Assembly: GCA_025408425.1 (NCBI GenBank)
Contig: JANXYX010000005.1
Location: forward strand, 1-64,000
Direction: 5' to 3'
DNA length: 64,000 bases
DNA from: Granulicella sp.
GTDB taxonomy: Bacteria; Acidobacteriota; Terriglobia; Terriglobales; Acidobacteriaceae
The translations under genes were made by a program, and so were the position numbers. Position 1 is the first letter of the stretch; the number at the start of each line of letters is the position of its first letter. A model generated the notes under the pieces. That model worked only from the letters and a program-made list of their open reading frames with translations, was not told the DNA's origin and ran no database searches. This document shows, piece after piece, positions 1-7,680 of the stretch.

Positions 1-249
1 CTAAGTTCAGCGATCAGCCAAGTCTCCGCACAGCGCAGCATCTTGGATAGCTCTTTGAGTCGCATTCAGTCGACCAGCACCTACTTCAAGACGGAAGAGT
101 CTCAGTTGACTGCACAGCAGCAGACTTTAGTCGGTGCAGATCTTGCATCAGTGGCCACGCAATTAAAGTCGGCGGAGACGCAGCATCAAGCTCTGCTCAG
201 TATCCTGAGTACCCTCAATGGCACAACACTGTTCAGCTATATCAAGTAG
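1..249 (+). CDS. flgL: Flagellar hook-associated protein 3 (FlgL), C-terminal fragment
   Basis: The reading frame is open at the left edge of the window, so only the last 82 residues are visible and no start is seen. They form a heptad-rich amphipathic helix ending in a hydrophobic tail (TTLFSYIK). This matches the C-terminal D0 helix of flagellin-like hook-filament junction proteins, where FlgL usually ends in a motif like LFDYL. FlgL is secreted through the flagellar export channel and joins hook to filament. The rich Gln/Ser/Thr helix and the 'DLASVATQL' segment support FlgL over FliC, but flagellin or another D0-type protein remains possible. No flagellar genes follow downstream, so this is probably the end of a flagellar cluster. 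Confidence 0.7.
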   Translation, partial: LSSAISQVSAQRSILDSSLSRIQSTSTYFKTEESQLTAQQQTLVGADLASVATQLKSAETQHQALLSILSTLNGTTLFSYIK

Positions 250-426
250 CAAATGCTAAATCTCACCATTATATTGTTGTTCAGGATGGGGCTACTGAGT
301 TATCCCAATTGAGTCTCAGTGAGATTGCAGTCACGCAAGTTATTATTTATGAGGTGGTTCCGCTGTGCTGTTGTCCAGTGGAGCTTGACCGCAGAGATTC
401 TGACCTCGGATCGGAGAGTAGTTGAG

Positions 427-657
427 ATGCTGGAAGGATTTCGTTTTCTGTGGAACGCAACTCGTGGAGAGAGGCTCCGTCCCTGGAAGAGTCCATATCT
501 GCGTTGGAGATTAGAAACTTATACCGGCAAGAAGGCTGAAGAGATTGGGCTGCGTGATTTTCTGGAATTGGCAATCAAAGAGAGAGGTCAATTCTTGAGA
601 TTTCTTCGCTGGACTGGTGAGATGAGAGGATACGTCACGGACGACAAGAGACGTTAA
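427..657 (+). CDS. Small basic hypothetical protein (76 aa)
   Basis: I chose the ATG at 427 because GGAGAG (413-418) lies 8 nt upstream. The same frame extends back to a GTG at 319, but nothing there resembles a ribosome binding site. The product is short and rich in Arg, Trp and Phe, opening with MLEGFRFLWNATRG and containing SPYLRWRLETYTG. It has no signal peptide, membrane segment or metal-binding motif. The aromatic/basic pattern looks like a conserved small protein rather than noise, but I cannot assign a function. It sits alone between the flagellar gene end and a dienelactone hydrolase gene. Confidence 0.5.
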   Translation: MLEGFRFLWNATRGERLRPWKSPYLRWRLETYTGKKAEEIGLRDFLELAIKERGQFLRFLRWTGEMRGYVTDDKRR

Positions 658-766
658 GTCGATTTAAATATTTGGATTCCTGACTCAACGCTCCACGAGT
701 GATCCTGCATCTCATTGTCTTAGCGAATAGATCAAGCTGGCAATCTTGAGGAGACAGGGGGACGAG

Positions 767-1453
767 ATGGGCGACCTGAGACAATTGAAGGCGAGTGATG
801 GACACGCATTGAGCGCGTATGTGGCTTTACCCCATGGTAAGCCGATAGGTGCAATCGTTGTGATTCAGGAGATATTTGGGGTAAATGCCCATATCAGGAG
901 CATTGCGGACCGACTGGCGAAGGACGGTTTCCTTGCCGTCGCACCGGCGCTATTCGACCGAATCGAACGCGGCGTTGAACTCAAGTATGACGGCGACGAT
1001 CTGAAGCGCGCTTCCGAGCTGATGCAGAAACTTTCGCCTGAAACCGCCTTGCAGGACATCGCCGCAGGCTACAACTTGGCAAAGGATTCTGGTGAAAATG
1101 TTGGAATTGTGGGATTCTGCTACGGCGGCCTTATGACTTGGCTTACGTCAACCCGAGGTGTGGCGCTGAAAGTGGAACCGGCATGCTGCGTAGCGTTCTA
1201 CCCAGGTGGCATTGGGAAATTTGCTGCAGAACATCCAAGTTGCCCAGTAATGCTGCATTTTGGCGCAGAAGACAGCCACATCGGACAAGATCAGGTAGAA
1301 GCCGTTCGCAACGCCCATCCCGAGGTGCAAGTCTTCATTTACGAGGGAGCTGGCCATGGGTTCAACTGTGATGCTCGCGCCAGTTACCACGCGCCTTCCG
1401 CAAAAATGGCCTGGGCGCGAACCACAGATTTCTTCAAACTCCATCTTGCATAA
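767..1453 (+). CDS. Dienelactone hydrolase family protein
   Basis: This is a soluble alpha/beta hydrolase of the dienelactone hydrolase family (228 aa; family usually 230-250). The Cys-His-Asp triad is visible as the nucleophile elbow GFCYGG (about residue 120), Asp in FGAEDSH and His in GAGHGFNC near the C-terminus. The N-terminal 'VVIQEIFGVN' strand with its Glu is also typical. Members open lactone rings of ring-cleavage products or act as general esterases; the substrate here cannot be told. I chose ATG 767 because purine-rich GGGGGA lies just upstream; an upstream TTG at 746 is in frame but unlikely. The gene seems monocistronic. A second member of the family lies at 6007-6795 on the other strand. 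Confidence 0.85.
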   Translation: MGDLRQLKASDGHALSAYVALPHGKPIGAIVVIQEIFGVNAHIRSIADRLAKDGFLAVAPALFDRIERGVELKYDGDDLKRASELMQKLSPETALQDIAAGYNLAKDSGENVGIVGFCYGGLMTWLTSTRGVALKVEPACCVAFYPGGIGKFAAEHPSCPVMLHFGAEDSHIGQDQVEAVRNAHPEVQVFIYEGAGHGFNCDARASYHAPSAKMAWARTTDFFKLHLA

Positions 1454-1495
1454 GGGGATATCCCAGGGTGTAAACATTGCGAACCGTTGGATTTA

Positions 1496-1524
1496 TTGCC
1501 GCGCTTTCCAAGCGATGCTATTCT
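1496..1524 (+). promoter_or_regulatory. Putative sigma-70 promoter for rpsO
   Basis: A TTGCCG box (1496-1501) and a TATTCT box (1519-1524) are separated by 17 bp, about 50 bp upstream of the rpsO start. The spacing is ideal and both boxes match four or five of six consensus bases. This is the most convincing -35/-10 pair ahead of rpsO. Confidence 0.4.
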
Positions 1525-1575
1525 TACAGGTAGACACTACGAGAGTGGACTAGAAGATCAGGAGTAGAAATAGCT

Positions 1576-1842
1576 GTGTTGGCATCCGCAAAGAAGACAG
1601 ACATCATCGAGAAGTTCCGCACGCATGACTCAGACACCGGGAGTCCAGAAGTTCAGATCGCGATCCTGAGCGAGCGCATTGGCGAGTTGACGGAGCATTT
1701 TAAAGCTCACAAGAAGGATCATGGGTCGCGTCGCGGTCTACTGATGCTAGTGAGCAAGCGCCGTCGCCTGCTCGACTACTTAAAGAAGTGCGACGCAGAC
1801 CGTTATCGCGACGTCATCGGCAAGCTGGGAATCCGCAAGTAA
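1576..1842 (+). CDS. rpsO: 30S ribosomal protein S15
   Basis: S15 binds the central domain of 16S rRNA early in small-subunit assembly. The 88-residue product has the family length and hallmarks: [20 protein letters not shown], then the [12 protein letters not shown] loop that contacts rRNA and the [11 protein letters not shown] helix. Start choice: GTG at 1576 lies 11 nt after AGGAG (1560-1564). The next codon, TTG, is a possible alternative; no ATG exists near. It is followed by pnp after 305 bp, the classic rpsO-pnp order, so co-transcription with PNPase is likely. Confidence 0.97.
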   Translation: MLASAKKTDIIEKFRTHDSDTGSPEVQIAILSERIGELTEHFKAHKKDHGSRRGLLMLVSKRRRLLDYLKKCDADRYRDVIGKLGIRK

Positions 1843-2147
1843 GCTCATTATCCCCGGAGACACCGTTCAAATCATGAAAGCATGCCCGGCCAGCTCTGTA
1901 TTAGATGCAGTGTCAATGCAGGGTATAGCGTGACATTACGGCCGGATCCGCTAACACTGATCGGGAAGGTGGATTTATCCGCCTTCCCCTCGGAAACGAT
2001 TTTCGACGAGTATCTAAAGACGGTGCAGCTTTGCCAGCGGCGTATCAGCCACTATCGCAAAGCTGCACTTTTTTCGCGCCCGTGGTACGGCCGCCGTATG
2101 TCAAGTTTCGATTACTGAATGAATGAAGAGAGAGAAGAGGACGGAAG
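1843..2147 (+). other. rpsO-pnp intergenic leader
   Basis: This 305-bp spacer holds no credible gene; the short open frame through it has no family-like features. Its main content is a strong hairpin at 1963-1988 (listed separately). A purine-rich ribosome binding site (GGACGGAAG, about 2137-2145) precedes the pnp ATG. Confidence 0.6.
1963..1988 (+). promoter_or_regulatory. Stem-loop in the pnp leader, possible RNase III / autoregulation site
   Basis: The arms GGGAAGGTGG (1963-1972) and CCGCCTTCCC (1979-1988) pair over 10 bp with one G-U wobble around a 6-nt A/T loop (ATTTAT). No T run follows, so it is unlikely to be a terminator. In E. coli a hairpin in the same place between rpsO and pnp is cut by RNase III and lets PNPase control its own mRNA. 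A similar role here is inference from position. Confidence 0.5.
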
Positions 2148-4550
2148 ATGAAACAAGACGTAATAGTTGAGCTTGCCGGTGGCAAGCAGATCAAGTTTGA
2201 GACAGGGCGCATGGCCAAGCAGGCCTCAGGGGCAGCACTAACTTCAAGCGGTGATAACGTGATCCTGGCGACCGCTGTGGCTTCGCCCGATCCCAAGGAA
2301 GGTATCGATTTCTTCCCGCTCACAGTTGAATACCGCGAGTTTACTTATGCCGGTGGCCGCATTCCCGGTGGATTCATCAAGCGGGAAGGCCGGCCAAGTG
2401 AGAAAGAAATCCTGACAAGCCGTCAGATTGATCGACCGATTCGTCCACTATTTCCAGAGGCCTTCCGCAACGAGACTCAGGTTGTGGCGTTCGTTTACTC
2501 TGCCGACAAGGAAAATGATCCCGATGTGCTTGGCATCAATGGTGCCAGTTGCGCACTGGCCCTTAGCGACATCCCGTTCCATGGACCGGTGGGGGCTGTT
2601 CGCATCGGTATCGTAGATGATCAATTTGTTGTGAATCCGACCTACGCGGAGCGGGCCAAGAGCCTGGTCAACATTATGGTGGTCGGCACCAAAGACGGCA
2701 TCGTAATGATCGAGTCTGGTGCGAAAGAAATTGAAGAAGGCCGTGTTGTCGATGCGATTGAGTTTGCACATGAACAGATCAAGAAGATCTGCGCGGCAAT
2801 TGAGGATCTGGTAGCTCGTGCCGGTAAGACAAAGCGTGCAGTTGCCGAGGTTGAGTTGGATCACCAATATCTGGCAGAGTTAACCAGCAAGGTCGGTGAT
2901 CGCCTCAAGGATGCCTTGAACACGCAGAAGCACCCTAAGTTTGAAAGCTATGCGTTGGTAAAGGAAATTAAGGATGAGCTGAAGAAAGAATTGCCGGAGG
3001 GCGATTCCGCTGCAGCGAAGAAGTTCGGCAAGTACTACGAACTGTTGCGCGAGAATATCTTCCGCGAGCAGGTCTTGAACGAGCGGATTCGTCCCGATCA
3101 TCGTGCGTTCGATGAGATTCGTCCGATAACCATTGAAGTAGGAGTCTTGCCTCGCGTTCACGGTTCGGCGTTGTTTACACGCGGTGAGACGCAGGCGCTC
3201 GTGACGGCAACCCTGGGTACGACGGATGACGCTCAACGGCTGGAAAGCTACGAGGGCGAACAAAAGCGGCGCTTTATGATGCACTACAACTTCCCGCCAT
3301 TCTCTGTTGGCGAGGTTGGCCGTATGAGTGGCGTTGGACGGCGTGAGATTGGTCACGGAGCATTGGCCTCGCGAGCGATTGAGGCTGTGTTGCCCGGTGA
3401 AGATGAGTCTCCGTACACGCTTCGGGTGGTGTCGGACATTCTTGAGTCAAATGGATCGTCCTCAATGGCGACTGTTTGCGGTGCATCCCTCGCACTGATG
3501 CAGGCTGGTATCCCCCTTAAGGGCGCTGTGGCCGGTGTGGCCATGGGGCTTGTCAAGGAAGGCGATAACTACGCGGTGCTCTCGGATATCGCAGGTGCAG
3601 AAGACCACTACGGCGATATGGATTTCAAGGTGGCCGGCACGCGTCGCGGTATTACCGCGCTGCAGATGGACATCAAGATCATGGGTATCACTCCGCAAAT
3701 TATGCGTGAAGCGCTGGAGCAGGCGCGGCTCGGCAGGTTGTGGTTGCTTGACATCATGGACTCGACGATCTCCGGAGCAAGCGAAGAGAAATCGCAGTTT
3801 GCTCCGCGTATCCACACCATTCAGATTCCCACCGACAAGATCCGGGACCTGATTGGCCCCGGCGGCAAGGTCATCCGCGGCATCATCGACGCAACCGGCG
3901 TGAAGATCGACGTGGACGATACCGGGCGGGTAAATGTAGCTTCAAGCGACGCAGACGGACTGGCTCGCGCCATTCAAATGATCAGCGATCTTACAGCTGT
4001 GCCTGAGATTGGCAAAACCTACCTCGGTAAAGTTGTTCGTCTGGCTGAGTTTGGTGCGTTTGTTGAGATATTCCCCGGAACCGATGGATTACTTCATGTC
4101 TCTGAAATCGCTGAGCACCGCGTGAAAGAGGTAAAGGATGAACTTCGCGAGGGTGATCAAATCTTGGTGAAGGTGCTCTCGATCGAAGGCAACCGCATCA
4201 AGCTCTCCAGGAAGGCCGTTCTTCGTGAGCAACGTGCGAAGCTTGGTTTGCCTGAGCCGGGTGCACCTGGCAGCGAGGCTACTGCTCCCTTACCTCAGAC
4301 CATCTCTACAGATGCAGTGGAAGACACTGACGATGAAGATGGTGATGATTTCGAGGATGAGATCGAGGATTCGGCAGAGGAGTCTGAGGATGAACCTAAC
4401 TTCAATAGGGCTGATGGTGCTGCTCCAACACCAGCGGCTTTGGCTGGCCGTGCTCCTGCAGGGCAGCGTCGTCCAGGGGGAAGGCGTCGTCGCAGTGGAC
4501 GTCGTCCAGGGTCTGGATCCGGCGCGCCGCAGGCTGGTGGTAATCAGTAA
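2148..4550 (+). CDS. pnp: Polyribonucleotide nucleotidyltransferase (PNPase)
   Basis: PNPase degrades RNA 3' to 5' by phosphorolysis and is a core part of bacterial RNA decay. Two RNase PH-type domains are visible: the first in residues 1-140 (GGRIPGGFIKREGRPSEKE), the second around 310-540 with the active-site stretch SNGSSSMATVCGASLALMQA. They are followed by a KH domain (about 555-615, DLIGPGGKVIRGI) and an S1 domain (about 620-690, GKVVRLAEFGAFVEIFPG). At 800 aa it is about 90 longer than usual: the C-terminus has an acidic Asp/Glu run and then a basic Arg/Gly tail. The ATG follows a GGACGGAAG site. It is the second gene after rpsO and ends at a strong terminator. Confidence 0.98.
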   Translation: MKQDVIVELAGGKQIKFETGRMAKQASGAALTSSGDNVILATAVASPDPKEGIDFFPLTVEYREFTYAGGRIPGGFIKREGRPSEKEILTSRQIDRPIRPLFPEAFRNETQVVAFVYSADKENDPDVLGINGASCALALSDIPFHGPVGAVRIGIVDDQFVVNPTYAERAKSLVNIMVVGTKDGIVMIESGAKEIEEGRVVDAIEFAHEQIKKICAAIEDLVARAGKTKRAVAEVELDHQYLAELTSKVGDRLKDALNTQKHPKFESYALVKEIKDELKKELPEGDSAAAKKFGKYYELLRENIFREQVLNERIRPDHRAFDEIRPITIEVGVLPRVHGSALFTRGETQALVTATLGTTDDAQRLESYEGEQKRRFMMHYNFPPFSVGEVGRMSGVGRREIGHGALASRAIEAVLPGEDESPYTLRVVSDILESNGSSSMATVCGASLALMQAGIPLKGAVAGVAMGLVKEGDNYAVLSDIAGAEDHYGDMDFKVAGTRRGITALQMDIKIMGITPQIMREALEQARLGRLWLLDIMDSTISGASEEKSQFAPRIHTIQIPTDKIRDLIGPGGKVIRGIIDATGVKIDVDDTGRVNVASSDADGLARAIQMISDLTAVPEIGKTYLGKVVRLAEFGAFVEIFPGTDGLLHVSEIAEHRVKEVKDELREGDQILVKVLSIEGNRIKLSRKAVLREQRAKLGLPEPGAPGSEATAPLPQTISTDAVEDTDDEDGDDFEDEIEDSAEESEDEPNFNRADGAAPTPAALAGRAPAGQRRPGGRRRRSGRRPGSGSGAPQAGGNQ

Positions 4551-4566
4551 GAGTGAGATTCGATCA

Positions 4567-4602
4567 CAACAAAAGGCCGCGCTGATGCGCGGCCTTTTGT
4601 TG
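4567..4602 (+). terminator. Rho-independent terminator of rpsO-pnp
   Basis: A perfect 16-bp stem (arms 4567-4582 and 4587-4602) with loop TGAT. The GC core GGCCGCGC is flanked by AAAA on the 5' side and TTTT on the 3' side, so it could work in both directions. Confidence 0.9.
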
Positions 4603-4667
4603 CGCTCTGGTGGTCTCGCTTGTTGTCAAATGCACGGGAACGATTTGCCATTAAGTGATGAACTTCG

Positions 4668-5534
4668 ATGAGGCGAAGCGTAGGATTTGCGTTTGTACTC
4701 TTCTGCCTGTTGTCGTCTTGCACATGGCTATTGGCTCCTGTGCCGGAGCTAGTTCGGATAGTTTTGTATGCCGTAGTTGGCTTGTCAGCACTCTTCACCA
4801 GCGCAGGTCAGCCCAGAAATACCCTGCGATCCAACCTGCGATTAGCTTTTGCCAGCATGTTGCTGGTGGGTTTGCCGTCGCTGATTGGCGAGTGGGTGGG
4901 TGGCCACATTTCAAAGGTCTCCAGCACCGTTGTATTTGCTTTCGTTCCGCTCCTCACCATGTTGGTAGTAGCCTATTGCAGTGAGAGCGGGGATCAAGCA
5001 CGCCGGCTTTTCCTCCCCGTCCTGCTGGCACTTGGTGGGTTACTGCTGTTGGCTCCATTTGATGTGCCGAGCTCAATGATTGGGCGTATTTCGCTGGGCG
5101 CTCTCATTGCCACGGCAGCTCTCGTTTCCATCTCTGGAGTTTGGATACACCAAGTAATGAGGGAGCGTAAGTTGCCGGAAGCAATGGCGGTAGTTTGTCT
5201 TTCTAATGCGGCTCTTCTATTCTGCGGGAACCTGTTCAACGAAAAGCTTCGTCTGAGTTGGGATGCCTTTTATTCTGTGGCAGCTGTTGCTGCTGAAGGG
5301 CTGTCTCTGGTTCAGTTTCTACTCTTTATCTGGTTGCTGCGTGAGATGCCGCCAGAGCGTTTTGCTGGGCGCTTCCTATTGATTCCGTTATTGACCATCT
5401 CTGAGGGATATATCCTGCTGTGGCCTGAGCTTACGGTACGAATGGGGGCTGGCTTATTGGCACTGGCAATAGGGGCGGTCTGGATTCCATTTTCGTCACG
5501 GGCTGAGGATGCACCTTCGTTGTCACTCCGTTGA
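4668..5534 (+). CDS. Polytopic membrane protein, DMT/EamA-like
   Basis: The 288-residue product is almost entirely hydrophobic, with about nine or ten membrane segments separated by short charged loops. Small helices and charged loops such as 'HQVMRERKLPEA' near the middle recall a two-repeat drug/metabolite transporter. I see no family-defining motif, so the DMT call is tentative. The first segment contains a Cys after a hydrophobic stretch, but with many more segments following this is not a lipoprotein signal. No convincing ribosome binding site precedes ATG 4668. The gene follows the pnp terminator and is 40 bp upstream of the next small gene, so these two may be co-transcribed. Confidence 0.7.
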   Translation: MRRSVGFAFVLFCLLSSCTWLLAPVPELVRIVLYAVVGLSALFTSAGQPRNTLRSNLRLAFASMLLVGLPSLIGEWVGGHISKVSSTVVFAFVPLLTMLVVAYCSESGDQARRLFLPVLLALGGLLLLAPFDVPSSMIGRISLGALIATAALVSISGVWIHQVMRERKLPEAMAVVCLSNAALLFCGNLFNEKLRLSWDAFYSVAAVAAEGLSLVQFLLFIWLLREMPPERFAGRFLLIPLLTISEGYILLWPELTVRMGAGLLALAIGAVWIPFSSRAEDAPSLSLR

Positions 5535-5574
5535 GCACTTTCGAAGAGGCCACTGGAGCGATACACTGCGGTCA

Positions 5575-5985
5575 ATGGCTGCTTCAATGTACATCGTGGT
5601 TGAGGGCGAAGACCCCGGGTTTGACACCTTTGTCAATGGACGTTCCCTGGCACGGCATGAGGATGCGCTGGAGCGACTCGCGCTTCGGTTGGGAGTCCGT
5701 CCGCTGATCGAATTCTTTTCAGCGGATGAGAACTCGATGTCCTTGTTGATTGAGGAAGGAGCAGGGAATCAGGAGTTGATTCGACGCCTGCCGCCTCCCC
5801 AGTGGTACTCGCCAGGGGATGGGCTGGTTACTGTTCAGGCGCTGCTCGAAGCTTTGTCGGATGAACCGCAGTTGCTCGGAACTGAGGGAGCGCAGGTACT
5901 GTCGGAACTGCGCGAATATGCCCAGGTATTGGGGAAGACACAGAACCGCGAGATGCGGTGGCATCTCGCGGTTAGTTGGCGTTAG
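5575..5985 (+). CDS. Hypothetical protein (136 aa)
   Basis: I do not recognise this family. The product is soluble and acidic, opening with MAASMYIVVEGEDPGFDTFVNG. It has a compact alpha/beta character and no signal peptide, cysteines or membrane segment. ATG 5575 and ATG 5587 are both possible starts; neither has a clear ribosome binding site. The last codons lie inside a perfect 13-bp inverted repeat (5944-5973), so the C-terminal sequence is constrained by RNA or DNA structure. It is 40 bp downstream of the membrane protein gene and converges on the dienelactone hydrolase at 6007-6795. Confidence 0.65.
   Translation: MAASMYIVVEGEDPGFDTFVNGRSLARHEDALERLALRLGVRPLIEFFSADENSMSLLIEEGAGNQELIRRLPPPQWYSPGDGLVTVQALLEALSDEPQLLGTEGAQVLSELREYAQVLGKTQNREMRWHLAVSWR
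5944..5973. terminator. Coding-embedded hairpin between convergent genes
   Basis: A perfect 13-bp inverted repeat (arms 5944-5956 and 5961-5973, loop GGTG) sits in the last codons of the upstream gene, just before the 22-bp gap to the convergent gene ending at 6007. Only short T runs follow (TTTT at about 5987), so it could be an imperfect bidirectional terminator. Confidence 0.45.
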
Positions 5986-6006
5986 GTTTTGGCTTTAGAT
6001 ATGCAT

Positions 6007-6795
6007 CTAGTGGCGAGTCTCTCCGGCACCTGCGACGGCCGCAGGTAAGTCACCCTCGGACAGCTTACGGTGGAAGAAATCGAAGATAAGCCCGTAGAGG
6101 CTATAGGCAAGTTCAGGATCGTAGCGGAGGCCTTCATCGCGCATAAAAGCGTGGGCACCGTTAACCTTGTGCCAACTTAGGCGGGTTCCCAGTTCGTTGA
6201 GCCGGGCAAGAACCTTCATACGACCTTCGGTGGGGATGTGTGGGTCTTGACGGCCCCAGATCATCAGCAGTTCACCCTTGATCTCCTCGGCGCGCTGCAG
6301 GGAATCATCCGACATACCTTTGCCGAGGCCACCTCGGTGGATATCTGTGGCATAAAAGCAGGCGCTACCAATCACGTCGGGATTCATGCCGGCGCGGAAG
6401 GCGAGGTGTCCGCCGATGCAGATGCCGAGTGCGCCTAGCTTGCCGGTGCAGTCGGCACGTGACTTGAGATGGTCGAGGACAACGCGGGCGTCAGCGTCGT
6501 AAGCTGCGACTTCCTTGGTGGTTTTCAGTAAGTTGCCGCGGTCAGAACCGGTCTGATCATAGCCAAGAACGGTGCCAGCGGATTCGTACTCATGGTAGAT
6601 CTCAGGCATAGCAACGATATAGCCGTGGCCGGCAAGCATGGCAGCGGTCCGGCGAATAGGTGCGGTAATTTGAAAAATTTCCGAGTAAAAAATGATGCCA
6701 GGATAGCGGCCAGGCGCTGCCGGCCGGACAATGTGGGTCCGCATGGGACCGCTGGGAGTGTCGAGAGTGACATGTTCGTCGTTGATGATGATCAT
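6007..6795 (-). CDS. Dienelactone hydrolase family protein
   Basis: This is a second dienelactone-hydrolase-type alpha/beta hydrolase (262 aa), only distantly similar to the one at 767-1453. The nucleophile elbow GICIGGHLAF, the acid in WGRQDPHIP and the His in NGAHAFMRD are all present in order. It opens with MIIINDEHVTLDTPSGPM, without a signal peptide, so it should act in the cytoplasm on lactones or small esters. The ATG at 6795 has a GAGG site 5 nt upstream. It is alone on this strand and is divergent from the SnoaL-like gene at 7093, with a 297-bp shared upstream region. Confidence 0.85.
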   Translation of the reverse strand: MIIINDEHVTLDTPSGPMRTHIVRPAAPGRYPGIIFYSEIFQITAPIRRTAAMLAGHGYIVAMPEIYHEYESAGTVLGYDQTGSDRGNLLKTTKEVAAYDADARVVLDHLKSRADCTGKLGALGICIGGHLAFRAGMNPDVIGSACFYATDIHRGGLGKGMSDDSLQRAEEIKGELLMIWGRQDPHIPTEGRMKVLARLNELGTRLSWHKVNGAHAFMRDEGLRYDPELAYSLYGLIFDFFHRKLSEGDLPAAVAGAGETRH

Positions 6796-7038
6796 TGATG
6801 CCTCGTAAGTTACTGATTATGCATGTTGATGGTGTTAGAAACCGGAGAATTACAAGGTTGACAGTGGCGATTTGGAGCGCGTAATACGTGGATTTTGGTG
6901 GTTTGCTTCTGGTGTTCTGTCTGGATGATAGCGGGTTGTAAAGGGGAGTTGGGTTAGATCAGAATGATTTGCTATCAGTCCGCAGCGTCAGCTGCAATGC
7001 CGAGGCTCAAGCAGTCGCGTTTGCATCAAGAGTGGGCC

Positions 7039-7044
7039 TATAAT
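7039..7044 (+). promoter_or_regulatory. Possible -10 box upstream of the SnoaL-like gene
   Basis: A perfect TATAAT lies 49 bp before the ATG at 7093. No good -35 box is found at 16-18 bp; TTGCAT at 7021 is only 12 bp away. The assignment rests on the -10 match alone. Confidence 0.3.
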
Positions 7045-7092
7045 ACTTGGCCGTGCGGCATGACCGCGGGTTCCGTACCTGGAGGCAACCTT

Positions 7093-7521
7093 ATGAGTCA
7101 GAGGAATATTGAAGCGCAGAAAAGGTTCGTCGATGCAGTAAATTCCGGCAAGCTGGGCGTGTTGCATGAGTTAGTCGATCCAGACGTCGTGGACCACGAT
7201 CCTGCTCCGGATCAGGGCCCGGGGCCAGAGGGCTATATTCAGTTTTTCAGCGAATTGCGAGCGGCATTTCCCGACCTCAAAATCGAGATCAAACACATTG
7301 TCGCGGACGACCATAATGTAGCGATCGCCTACAAGATGACCGGCATGCACAAGGGGACATTTCTGGATATTCATGCAACCGGTCATACAATCATCGTGCG
7401 CGGCGTACAGATCGCAAGATTTTACGGCGGTCGAATGGTGGAGCGTTGGGGATGTCTGGATGAGTTGGGGATTCTGGAACAGCTTGGCGTTGCGCCAGGC
7501 AGGAATCGGGCAATGGCCTGA
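7093..7521 (+). CDS. SnoaL-like / ester cyclase family protein
   Basis: The 142-residue product has the SnoaL (NTF2-like) fold signature. It has an N-terminal helix (NIEAQKRFVDAVNSG), an Asp-rich strand 'LVDPDVVDHDPAPDQGPGPEG', then AAFPDLKIEIKHIVADD and a terminal GRMVERWGCLDELGILEQLG. Ester cyclases of this type act on polyketide-like substrates, but most bacterial members have no known substrate. The ATG at 7093 is preceded by GGAGG (7081-7085) at 7 nt, which decides the start against longer in-frame options beginning at 6964. It is a single gene, divergent from the dienelactone hydrolase. Confidence 0.85.
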   Translation: MSQRNIEAQKRFVDAVNSGKLGVLHELVDPDVVDHDPAPDQGPGPEGYIQFFSELRAAFPDLKIEIKHIVADDHNVAIAYKMTGMHKGTFLDIHATGHTIIVRGVQIARFYGGRMVERWGCLDELGILEQLGVAPGRNRAMA

Positions 7522-7680
7522 TTCAGTTGCTCCTGCCTAACCCATAGAAGATCAAGCGTTTGAGCCGCATTGTGTTGTGTTCTTCATGCAGTGCTACCGA
7601 ACTCCTGCGCTTCCAGGTGATGCCTGTCACAACCCACAGCGCTGCCGAAGCCTAGAATTACAGCATCATGGTGATGATGG

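Noticed and set aside
319..426. GTG-initiated N-terminal extension of the 76-aa gene
   Set aside because: The ATG at 427 has a proper ribosome binding site; the extension has none.
1882..2118. 78-codon frame in the rpsO-pnp spacer
   Set aside because: No ribosome binding site, no protein-like pattern; crosses the leader hairpin.
6855..6884. TTGACA followed by GTAATAC as promoter
   Set aside because: The -10 match at 17 or 18 bp spacing is poor (about three of six) and it lies over 200 bp from the gene.
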